The notes below the pieces were generated by a model. That model searched no databases and had not been told where the DNA came from. It was given only the letters and a program-made list of their open reading frames with translations. A stretch of 64,000 bases of DNA, from assembly GCF_016100975.1 (NCBI RefSeq), contig NZ_JACFRN010000001.1, forward strand, positions 186,001-250,000, in the 5' to 3' direction. Position 1 is the stretch's first letter; each line of letters opens with the position of its first letter. Of this stretch, positions 56,202 to 64,000 are shown one piece after another. The DNA is from Lactobacillus sp. W8174. Lineage in GTDB: Bacteria > Bacillota > Bacilli > Lactobacillales > Lactobacillaceae. The translations under genes and the position numbers were made by a program.

Positions 56202-56513
56202 TTGCAAAATAGACAAAAAGCATTGAACTTGTTGGGACTATGTCAAAAAGCTGGAAAATTAGTTTCAGGATCCGAAATTGTTACTGTGGGCACAAAAGCC
56301 AAAAAGGTCAAACTAATTATTTTAGCTCAAGATAGTCATGCAGATACCACTGCAAAAATATCTAAAGTTGGGAAACAAAATGACGTTTTTATTATTAACG
56401 AGTTTAATAGTAATGAAATTTCCCAAGCGATAGGAAAAAAGCGAAAGGTTTTAGGAATTACTGATACTGGTTTCTGCAAAGCATTGTTACAAAAAATAGA
56501 TGAAGGAGTGTGA
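56202..56513 (+). CDS. ylxQ: YlxQ, L7Ae-family ribosomal protein
   Basis: A small L7Ae/L30e-like RNA-binding protein, 103 residues, starting with TTG two bases after ylxR. The typical opening [23 protein letters not shown] and the later [15 protein letters not shown] fit the family, which is related to K-turn-binding proteins. The ribosome site is weak, so coupling to ylxR is likely. It lies directly before infB. Confidence 0.92.
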   Translation: MQNRQKALNLLGLCQKAGKLVSGSEIVTVGTKAKKVKLIILAQDSHADTTAKISKVGKQNDVFIINEFNSNEISQAIGKKRKVLGITDTGFCKALLQKIDEGV

Positions 56514-56517
56514 TTTG

Positions 56518-59157
56518 ATGGCTAAAACAAGAATTTATGAATTGGCAAAAGAATTAGGCATCGATAATAAAATTGTGGTCAATAAGGCTAAGGACCTGGG
56601 CCTTGATGTTAAAAATCATATGTCATCACTTGAAGATTCACAAGTAAATCAATTAAAAGATAGTTTTCGTAGCTCCGCTCCCGCGCAAAAGCAAGAGAAA
56701 CCTGCGAAAAAGAGCAGTAAAATCAAAATTTCCGTTACCTCAATTCGCAAAAATGAAAAAAAGCATGAGGAAAATAAGGGTAACAAGAACAACAAAAGAA
56801 CCAACAATTTTCACAGATCTAACAATAGATCAAGACAGGCTCAAGATCGTAATAAACAAGGTACTAACCCAAGTCAAAAGGCTTCAAAGCCGGTAGCACA
56901 GGATTTATTAAAACAGTTGAAACAAAAACAACGTGTGGACGAAAAGAAATTAAACCGTCAAAGTGAAAAAGTACAGAAGTCATATAATGAAGACCAAACT
57001 AAGGCTAAAAAATCTTCTGGTGAAGATAACAAAGTTGTTTCTAAATCAGAAAACAAAGTTATCAAAACAGAGTCTACTGCACCTAAAGTAACTGGTCCAA
57101 AAATAATTAAGCCTTCACCTGCCAGAATGAAGAATAAACAAAAGGCAAGTCCAGTTAATAAGCCTAAAGCCTTAGATACAAATAGTGCACCTGAACCAGC
57201 AAAAGAAGAAAAGCGTCGTGGTAATGGTCACGGCCGTAATTCAGGTAAACCTGGCAGAAAAGGTAAAAATCAAACTTTTGGTGCCAATAATTATTCTAAG
57301 CATCAAGAAAAACGCAAACGCAAGAATAAGAAAAAGCAATTTGAACAGGTACCAAAGAAACAGCCAACTCAGAGAAAAGAACGTCCGTTACCAGAAACAC
57401 TGGTGTACGAAGTTGGTATGAATGCTCAAGATTTGGGTAAATTGTTGCACCGTGAACCAGCTGAAATAGTTAAAAAACTATTTATGTTAGGTGTGATGAC
57501 TAATCAAAATCAGTCACTTGATAAAGATGCAATAGAATTAGTAGCTGCTGAATATAATATCAATGCCAAAGAAAAAGTTCATGAAGATATATCTGACATT
57601 GATACTCTTTATGATAAGAGAATGGCTGCTTCTAAGGAATCTAAGCATCAGACCAAGCGTCCGCCTGTAGTTACGATTATGGGACATGTTGATCATGGTA
57701 AGACTACTTTACTTGATCGTTTGCGTCATACTCACGTGTCTGCTCATGAAGCTGGTGGCATTACGCAGAAAATCGGTGCCTATCAGGTAAGAGTTGATAA
57801 TAAGCCAATCACATTTTTAGATACGCCTGGACATGCAGCATTTTCTAATATGCGTGAACGTGGTGCTGAAATCACCGACATTGTTGTACTGGTTGTAGCT
57901 GCAGACGATGGAGTTATGCCACAAACTGTTGAAGCTATTGACCATGCTAAAAGTGCTAAGGTTCCAATTATTGTTGCAATTAACAAGATGGATGTACCAG
58001 GTGCAAATCCTGAACATGTTACTGAACAGTTAATGAAATACAATTTGATTCCGGAGAATTATGGTGGTGACACTATTTTTGTAAACATTTCTGCCAAAAC
58101 TGGTGAAAATGTTGATGAACTTTTACAAATGATTCTCTTACAGGCAGATGTCATGGAATTGCAGGCAGATCCTACGCAAAAGGCTATCGGCACCGTTATT
58201 GAAGCTCGGCTTTCCCGTGGACGTGGACCAGTTGCTGACCTTCTAGTTCAACAAGGTACATTAAAAGTTGGTGATCCAATTGTTGTTGGAAATCGCTTTG
58301 GTAGGGTTCGTGTTATGACGAATGACCGCGGTCGTCAGGTAGAAAAAGCGACTCCATCTATGCCAGTTGAAATTACTGGACTAAATGATGTGCCTGAATC
58401 AGCCGATAAGATAGTTGTCTTTGATGATGAAAAGACAGCAAGAAGCGTTGGTGAGCAAAGAGCACAGCAAGCTTTACAACAGTCTCGTGAAAATGTCCAA
58501 CATGTTACTCTTGATAACTTATTTGACACGATGAAGAAAGAAAACATGAAAGAAGTAGACGTTGTCTTAAAAGCAGATGTACAAGGTTCAGTAGAAGCTT
58601 TACAACAATCGCTTGAAAAGATAGAAGTTGAAGGTGTTCGTGTTAATATTATTCATGCGGGTGTAGGTGCAGTAAATGAATCGGATGTTACATTAGCAGG
58701 AGCTTCGAATGCCTTTATTATTGGCTTTAATGTTCGTCCAACCGCTACTGCTAAATCTCAAGCTGAAGCAGATGGAGTAGATATCCGACTGTATAGTATA
58801 ATTTATAAGGCAATTGATGATGTTAAAGCTGCCATGAAGGGTATGCTTGAACCAACTTATGAAGATAAGGTTGTCGGTAATCTGACTGTACGTGAAACTT
58901 GGAAAGTTTCTAAAGTTGGGACGATTGCTGGTGCATTTGTTGATTCCGGATATGTTTCAAAAGATTCTGAAATCAATTTGATTCGTGATGGAGTTGTTAT
59001 TTATACTGGAAAAGTTGCGTCACTCAAACGGTTCAAAGATGATGCCAAGATTGTTAAGCAAGGATTCGATTGTGGTTTAACTATTGAGGGCTATAATGAT
59101 ATTAAGATTGGTGACGAAATGGAAGCCGTCGAAAAACAGGAAGTTAAGCCTGAATAA
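56518..59157 (+). CDS. infB: Translation initiation factor IF-2
   Basis: GTPase that brings initiator tRNA to the 30S subunit. The product has 879 residues from ATG 56518 (AAGGAG upstream; the frame opens at 56500). The IF2_N domain ([27 protein letters not shown]) is followed by a long, basic, low-complexity linker to about 290, a second IF2_N segment, and the G domain with [12 protein letters not shown] near residue 388, DTPGHAAF and NKMD, then the C-terminal domains. It overlaps the end of ylxQ's ribosome region closely. Confidence 0.97.
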   Translation: MAKTRIYELAKELGIDNKIVVNKAKDLGLDVKNHMSSLEDSQVNQLKDSFRSSAPAQKQEKPAKKSSKIKISVTSIRKNEKKHEENKGNKNNKRTNNFHRSNNRSRQAQDRNKQGTNPSQKASKPVAQDLLKQLKQKQRVDEKKLNRQSEKVQKSYNEDQTKAKKSSGEDNKVVSKSENKVIKTESTAPKVTGPKIIKPSPARMKNKQKASPVNKPKALDTNSAPEPAKEEKRRGNGHGRNSGKPGRKGKNQTFGANNYSKHQEKRKRKNKKKQFEQVPKKQPTQRKERPLPETLVYEVGMNAQDLGKLLHREPAEIVKKLFMLGVMTNQNQSLDKDAIELVAAEYNINAKEKVHEDISDIDTLYDKRMAASKESKHQTKRPPVVTIMGHVDHGKTTLLDRLRHTHVSAHEAGGITQKIGAYQVRVDNKPITFLDTPGHAAFSNMRERGAEITDIVVLVVAADDGVMPQTVEAIDHAKSAKVPIIVAINKMDVPGANPEHVTEQLMKYNLIPENYGGDTIFVNISAKTGENVDELLQMILLQADVMELQADPTQKAIGTVIEARLSRGRGPVADLLVQQGTLKVGDPIVVGNRFGRVRVMTNDRGRQVEKATPSMPVEITGLNDVPESADKIVVFDDEKTARSVGEQRAQQALQQSRENVQHVTLDNLFDTMKKENMKEVDVVLKADVQGSVEALQQSLEKIEVEGVRVNIIHAGVGAVNESDVTLAGASNAFIIGFNVRPTATAKSQAEADGVDIRLYSIIYKAIDDVKAAMKGMLEPTYEDKVVGNLTVRETWKVSKVGTIAGAFVDSGYVSKDSEINLIRDGVVIYTGKVASLKRFKDDAKIVKQGFDCGLTIEGYNDIKIGDEMEAVEKQEVKPE

Positions 59158-59175
59158 GTTAACTGGGAGGAAAGT

Positions 59176-59538
59176 ATGAAACACAGAATAGGTCGTGTTG
59201 AAGGAGAAATCCTCCGTGAATTGACGAAAATTTTACGCAAAAATATTCGTGACCCACGAGTTAATGATGTTACAATTACAGCGGTTGAATGTACAAATGA
59301 TCTCTCTTATGCTACTGTATACTACAGTATTCTTTCTGAAGATTCTAAAAAAGAAGAAGAAGCGGCTGCTGGTTTAAATAAGGCTAAGGGAATGATGAGG
59401 CATTTGTTAGGGCAAGTCCTAACTGTTTATAAAGTTCCCGAATTAATTTTTAAACGAGATAATTCAGTTAAATATGGAAGTAAAATTGATCAGTTAATCG
59501 CTGAAGTAAAAAAGCAGGATGCAAATCGCAATAATTAA
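59176..59538 (+). CDS. rbfA: Ribosome-binding factor A
   Basis: KH-fold factor for late 30S maturation, 120 residues. It begins MKHRIGRVEGEILRELTKIL and contains DPRVNDVTITAVECTNDLSYATVYYS and PELIFKRDNSVKYGSKI, the normal core. GGGAGGA precedes the ATG. A terminator follows, though truB may be partly read through. Confidence 0.96.
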   Translation: MKHRIGRVEGEILRELTKILRKNIRDPRVNDVTITAVECTNDLSYATVYYSILSEDSKKEEEAAAGLNKAKGMMRHLLGQVLTVYKVPELIFKRDNSVKYGSKIDQLIAEVKKQDANRNN

Positions 59539-59539
59539 G

Positions 59540-59564
59540 AAAAGCGCTGTGAAGCGCTTTTTTC
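59540..59564 (+). terminator. Terminator after rbfA
   Basis: AAAAGCGCT and AGCGCTTTT pair around a four-base loop, then T. Confidence 0.8.
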
Positions 59565-59583
59565 ATGGTTAAGGTATTAAAAA

Positions 59584-60477
59584 ATGTTAAATGGTATTTT
59601 AGTGATAGATAAGGATAAGGGTATGACAAGTGCCGACGTAGTCTATCATTTACGCAAAGTGTTGCATATTAAAAAAATGGGTCATGCTGGTACCCTGGAT
59701 CCTGATGTTACGGGAGTGCTACCAATTGCAATCGGTCAGGCCACAAAATTGATTGAACTGATGCATGAGGAAAACAAAAAATACATAGGTCAAGGAATTT
59801 TAGGCTTTGCCACCGATAGTTACGATATTAGTGGCAAAAAAACAGATTTTAAAAAAATTTCTACCGAAGTTAAAGCAAATCAAATTCAAAAAGCTATGCA
59901 AGAGTTTGTGGGCAAGATAGAGCAGGTACCACCTGTTTATTCGGCCGTCCGAGTAAATGGCAAGCACTTGTATGAATATGCAAGAGCAGGTATTAAAGTT
60001 GAAAGGCCTAAAAGGCAGGTTGAAATTTTTTCTTATGATCTTACAAATGAACCTGTTTTTGATAAAGAAAATGGTCAAGAGGTTTTTGATTTTGAAATTG
60101 AATGCAGCAAAGGGACCTATGTTCGTTCTTTAATAAATGATTTGGGAACAAAACTTGGTGTGCCAGCAGTAATGAAAAATTTGCGTCGCACTTCTAGTTC
60201 TGGCTTTGATATAGATCAAGCTGTTAAATTGACTGAAATTACCAAAAATCCTAATTTGGTAACTGCATTGCTTCAACCAATCGATTCTTTCTTTACTAGT
60301 TATGTCCATGAGGATATTGATACAGATCTGTGGGTCAAAGTTAAAAATGGTGCAACGATTTCTTTGAAAACGAATGCAAAAAAGGTGGCATTACGGTACA
60401 ATAATAGCGTTAAGGCAATTTATCAGAAAGATGGTACCATGTATCGCCCTTATTTAATGCTTTTACAAAATGAATAA
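59584..60477 (+). CDS. truB: tRNA pseudouridine-55 synthase
   Basis: Makes pseudouridine 55 in the T-loop of tRNAs. The product has 297 residues: [23 protein letters not shown], then [23 protein letters not shown] with the catalytic Asp, [21 protein letters not shown], and [15 protein letters not shown]. Its stop is followed closely by ribF. Confidence 0.96.
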   Translation: MLNGILVIDKDKGMTSADVVYHLRKVLHIKKMGHAGTLDPDVTGVLPIAIGQATKLIELMHEENKKYIGQGILGFATDSYDISGKKTDFKKISTEVKANQIQKAMQEFVGKIEQVPPVYSAVRVNGKHLYEYARAGIKVERPKRQVEIFSYDLTNEPVFDKENGQEVFDFEIECSKGTYVRSLINDLGTKLGVPAVMKNLRRTSSSGFDIDQAVKLTEITKNPNLVTALLQPIDSFFTSYVHEDIDTDLWVKVKNGATISLKTNAKKVALRYNNSVKAIYQKDGTMYRPYLMLLQNE

Positions 60478-60495
60478 GTGAATGAAGGTCTTATT

Positions 60496-61428
60496 GTGGA
60501 AATTATCCATTTAACTTACCCGTTTAAGGAAAATATTATTCCTCAAAAAATAATTCTTGTTTTAGGGTTTTTTGATGGCGTTCATCGTGGTCATCAAGAA
60601 TTAATCAAAATCGCAAAAGAAAAAGCAATTCAAAAGAATTTACCATTAGTAGTAATGACATTTGATCGGCATCCTAAAGAAATTTATCAAAATAAAGAAG
60701 TTAGTTATATTGATACACTAGCTGAAAAAGCTTATAAAATGCAGAAACTAAAAGTTGATTTTTTGCTCGTGATGCATTTCAATGATGCATTTAGCAAACT
60801 GACTGCACAGGAATTTGTTGATAAGATTATTGTCAAATTAAATGCCGATACAGTTGTAGCTGGTTTTGACTATACTTATGGTCCCAAGCAGATTGCCAAT
60901 ATGAAAAACTTCCCTAAATTTGCCAAAGGAAGATTCAATATTATTGATGTTCCAAAGCAGTCGTATGATGGCCAAAAAATCGGCTCTACCGAAATTAAAA
61001 GGGCCATCACCAGTGGGGATATGGAATTGGCTGCAAAGTTATTAGGATTTCCGTATGTTATGTCGGGCTATGTGGGTCACGGTTTACGTAATGGTCATAA
61101 GCTTGGTTTTCCCACTGCGAATCTCGTTTGGCCTAAGGACAAAGTTGTTCCTAAAATTGGAGTATACGCTACTAAGACCAAGATTAAAGGTAAGTGGTAT
61201 GACTCTATGACAAGTGTGGGCTATAACGTCACGATTAATGAAGGTAAAAAACTTTATATTGAATCAAATTTATTTGGATTCGATCAAGAAGCCTATGATG
61301 AAGAAATAATAATTAAATGGTATAAGTATACCCGTGGTGAAATTAAATTTGATAACCTGAAGGATCTAAAAAAACAAATGAGCGCTGACGAGTCAGAAAT
61401 TAAGACTTATTTTGCAAATATTGATTAG
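60496..61428 (+). CDS. ribF: Bifunctional riboflavin kinase/FAD synthetase
   Basis: Converts riboflavin to FMN and FMN to FAD; supplies the cofactor used by the flavoproteins in this window. The product has 310 residues from GTG 60496, chosen because GAAGGT precedes it and the family sequence starts MEIIHL; the frame is open from 60478. The N-terminal adenylyltransferase part has LGFFDGVHRGHQELI and the C-terminal kinase domain has GHGLRNGHKLGFPTANL with the conserved GFPTAN. It follows truB in the operon. Confidence 0.95.
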   Translation: MEIIHLTYPFKENIIPQKIILVLGFFDGVHRGHQELIKIAKEKAIQKNLPLVVMTFDRHPKEIYQNKEVSYIDTLAEKAYKMQKLKVDFLLVMHFNDAFSKLTAQEFVDKIIVKLNADTVVAGFDYTYGPKQIANMKNFPKFAKGRFNIIDVPKQSYDGQKIGSTEIKRAITSGDMELAAKLLGFPYVMSGYVGHGLRNGHKLGFPTANLVWPKDKVVPKIGVYATKTKIKGKWYDSMTSVGYNVTINEGKKLYIESNLFGFDQEAYDEEIIIKWYKYTRGEIKFDNLKDLKKQMSADESEIKTYFANID

Positions 61429-61469
61429 TATAATTGATTTTAAAGAGATGAATGTTTTTTGTAAAAAAG

Positions 61470-61496
61470 TTAGCACTCAACTTGACATTCTGCTAA
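61470..61496. promoter_or_regulatory. Upstream CIRCE-like operator, degenerate
   Basis: TTAGCACTC, nine bases, TTCTGCTAA. The left arm is a perfect CIRCE half; the right arm matches GAGTGCTAA at six of nine positions. The -35 box TTGACA lies in its spacer. Confidence 0.6.
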
Positions 61497-61509
61497 AAGC
61501 TAGTATCAT
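61482..61509 (+). promoter_or_regulatory. Promoter of hrcA-grpE-dnaK
   Basis: TTGACA, 16 bases, TATCAT. It is enclosed by two CIRCE-like operators, so HrcA would block polymerase directly. Confidence 0.65.
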
Positions 61510-61517
61510 ATTAATTG

Positions 61518-61544
61518 TTAGCACCTAATAGGATTGAGTGCTAA
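61518..61544. promoter_or_regulatory. CIRCE operator (HrcA binding site)
   Basis: TTAGCACCT, nine bases, GAGTGCTAA: one base from the CIRCE consensus. It lies just downstream of the -10 and 17 bases before the hrcA start. Confidence 0.9.
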
Positions 61545-61561
61545 AAGTGAGGGCGATATTT

Positions 61562-62611
61562 ATGTTGACCGAACGTCAAGAATTAATTTTAAAAACTATT
61601 ATCAATGATTTTACGCAGACACATGATCCTGTTGGCTCTAAGACAGTCATGAATCAGTTGCCTATCAAAGTTTCAAGCGCAACTATTCGTAATGAAATGG
61701 CGATTTTAGAAGATAAAGGTTTGATTGAAAAAACTCATTTGTCAAGTGGTCGTGTACCTTCAACTGAAGGGTACCGTTACTATCTTGACAATTTAGTTGA
61801 GCCTTTACAAATTTCATCTTCTGTTTACAAGAAAATCATTAATCAGCTTGATCAGCCGTTTCATCAAGTAAATGACATCGTACAAGAAGCGGTTAAAATT
61901 TTGTCTGACTTAACAAATTACACTGCATTTGCGGAAGGACCTGAAAATAGTGATTTAACTATTACAGGTTTTCGGATTGTGCCTTTATTTAGCAGACAAA
62001 TTATGGCTATTCTAGGTACTAGTGATGGTGATGTTCATGACCAGGTTTATAGCTTACCAAACAATATTCATGGTGATGACATTGAGCGTGCCGTACGTAT
62101 GATTAACGATGAACTGGTTGGAAAAACCTTAGATCAAGTTACACCAGGTTTTCTCAAGAAGACCTTAGGAAAAAAACTAAAAGCTGCTCATGTTTCTGAA
62201 TTAATAGATTTAGTTGAAGATGTGATTAGTGATGCTGCCAGCGAGCAAATGTATGTCGATGGTCAGATTAATTTACTCAATAATATTTCTTTAAGCGATG
62301 TTTCTAATTTGCGTTCATTATATGAAATGATTGAGCATAATGATTTGATATCCAGTCTTTTGGATCGCGAGCAAAATTCTAAAAGTGACCGTTATCCTGT
62401 TCGGGTTAGCTTAGGATCTGAATTGTCCAATGATCTGTTAAAGGATTATAGTCTGCTTACGGCAGAGTACAGTGTTGGTACCCATGGGAAAGGTATAATT
62501 GCTCTACTTGGCCCTGATAATATGCCGTATTCTCAAGTTATAGGATTACTTGAATATTTTAGAAACGAGCTATCTAAAAAGCTGCTTGATTATTATGGTA
62601 GATTCAAATAA
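61562..62611 (+). CDS. hrcA: Heat-shock repressor HrcA
   Basis: Represses the dnaK and groE heat-shock operons by binding CIRCE; its activity depends on GroEL. The product has 349 residues from ATG 61562; the frame is open to 61538, but that would lie in the CIRCE element. N-terminal winged helix [29 protein letters not shown] and [41 protein letters not shown] are typical. It represses itself through the upstream operators. Confidence 0.96.
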   Translation: MLTERQELILKTIINDFTQTHDPVGSKTVMNQLPIKVSSATIRNEMAILEDKGLIEKTHLSSGRVPSTEGYRYYLDNLVEPLQISSSVYKKIINQLDQPFHQVNDIVQEAVKILSDLTNYTAFAEGPENSDLTITGFRIVPLFSRQIMAILGTSDGDVHDQVYSLPNNIHGDDIERAVRMINDELVGKTLDQVTPGFLKKTLGKKLKAAHVSELIDLVEDVISDAASEQMYVDGQINLLNNISLSDVSNLRSLYEMIEHNDLISSLLDREQNSKSDRYPVRVSLGSELSNDLLKDYSLLTAEYSVGTHGKGIIALLGPDNMPYSQVIGLLEYFRNELSKKLLDYYGRFK

Positions 62612-62623
62612 AGGAGGTTAGCC

Positions 62624-63211
62624 GTGAGTAAAGAAGAAAATAATAGTAAAAACTCAAAAAAAGAGCAAAAGGAAGCGGCTGCATCAAAAGAAACTAAAAA
62701 GGATTCTCAAACTAAGGCTAACGAAAAAAAGAAACCTGAATCTTTAGAAAGTAAATTACAGCATAATTTGACTCAGTTGCAAAAAGAAAAAGACGATTTG
62801 GAAGATAAGTACTTGCGCAGTCAAGCAGAAATGCAAAATATGCAAAATCGTTATAATAATGAAAGAGCGCAGCTTATTAAATATGAATCACAATCCTTAG
62901 CCAAAGATGTTTTACCAGCGATGGATAATTTAGAAAGAGCTTTGGCAACAAAGGTTGATGATGAAGCTTCAAAGCAGCTTAAAAAGGGAGTGCAAATGAC
63001 ACTTGATTCTCTGGTTAAAGCCATGAAAGATCACGGAATTAGTGAAATCACTGCTGAAGGTGTGAAGTTTGATCCCAATTTGCACCAAGCTGTCCAGACA
63101 GTTGAAGCTGAAAATGAGGATCAAAAAGATCATGTTGTGCGTGTTTTGCAAAAAGGATACTTATACAAAGATCGTACTTTAAGACCAGCAATGGTTGTTG
63201 TAGCACAATAA
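62624..63211 (+). CDS. grpE: Nucleotide exchange factor GrpE
   Basis: Releases ADP from DnaK and acts as a thermosensor. The product has 195 residues: a charged, low-complexity first 40 residues, a long dimerising helix ([25 protein letters not shown]), and the beta domain ([15 protein letters not shown] ... [22 protein letters not shown]). The start is GTG after AAGGAGG. It lies between hrcA and dnaK. Confidence 0.96.
   Translation: MSKEENNSKNSKKEQKEAAASKETKKDSQTKANEKKKPESLESKLQHNLTQLQKEKDDLEDKYLRSQAEMQNMQNRYNNERAQLIKYESQSLAKDVLPAMDNLERALATKVDDEASKQLKKGVQMTLDSLVKAMKDHGISEITAEGVKFDPNLHQAVQTVEAENEDQKDHVVRVLQKGYLYKDRTLRPAMVVVAQ

Positions 63212-64000
<789 letters not shown>

Overview
The window is a low-GC Gram-positive chromosome segment that looks like Lactobacillus in the strict sense (the acidophilus/delbrueckii neighbourhood); the species cannot be fixed from the sequence alone. 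Pointers are the AT-rich composition, strong AGGAGG ribosome sites, GTG/TTG starts, PolC-type replicase, a C69 dipeptidase, several OppA oligopeptide lipoproteins, and gene orders typical of lactobacilli: rnc-smc-ftsY, ylxM-ffh-rpsP-rimM-trmD-rplS, rpsB-tsf, pyrH-frr-uppS-cdsA-rseP-proS-polC, rimP-nusA-ylxRQ-infB-rbfA-truB-ribF, hrcA-grpE-dnaK. No rRNA, tRNA or CRISPR array was seen.

Layout. 1-8.6 kb: peptide uptake, with the two Opp permeases followed by three tandem OppA paralogues; an ISL3-type transposase remnant lies between the first and second. 8.6-15.5 kb: RNase III, SMC, FtsY and a dipeptidase. 15.6-17.4 kb: a reverse-strand amino-acid permease with an unusual hairpin-rich leader. 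17.4-21.3 kb: signal recognition particle, ribosomal proteins and tRNA/ribosome maturation. 21.4-28.1 kb: a nucleoside phosphorylase, a MerR regulator facing a small membrane protein, LexA facing YnzC, YneF, and a heterodimeric ABC exporter. 28.2-32.7 kb: FAD lactate/glycolate dehydrogenase with a cre-like site, cyclopropane fatty acid synthase, an acyltransferase, and a tRNA methyltransferase fused to a GIY-YIG domain. 32.8-34.6 kb: rpsB-tsf behind a structured leader.

34.6-43.9 kb is the accessory part. It separates tsf from pyrH, which are usually neighbours, and holds a small membrane protein, a LysR regulator, an IS remnant flanked by 18-bp direct repeats, an MFS carboxylate-type transporter coupled to a fumarate-reductase-like flavoprotein, an acyltransferase-3 membrane protein, a second flavoprotein paralogue and a ROK kinase. 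The two flavoproteins lack most residues that define true fumarate reductases, so together with the transporter and LysR gene they look like an uptake-and-reduction module for an unidentified unsaturated or oxidised carboxylate.

43.9-64 kb is conserved housekeeping: UMP kinase, ribosome recycling, undecaprenyl and CDP-diacylglycerol synthesis, site-2 protease, prolyl-tRNA synthetase and PolC; then the nusA-infB operon with a promoter and terminator-like hairpin just ahead of rimP; then the heat-shock operon hrcA-grpE-dnaK under two CIRCE-like operators. dnaK runs off the window end.
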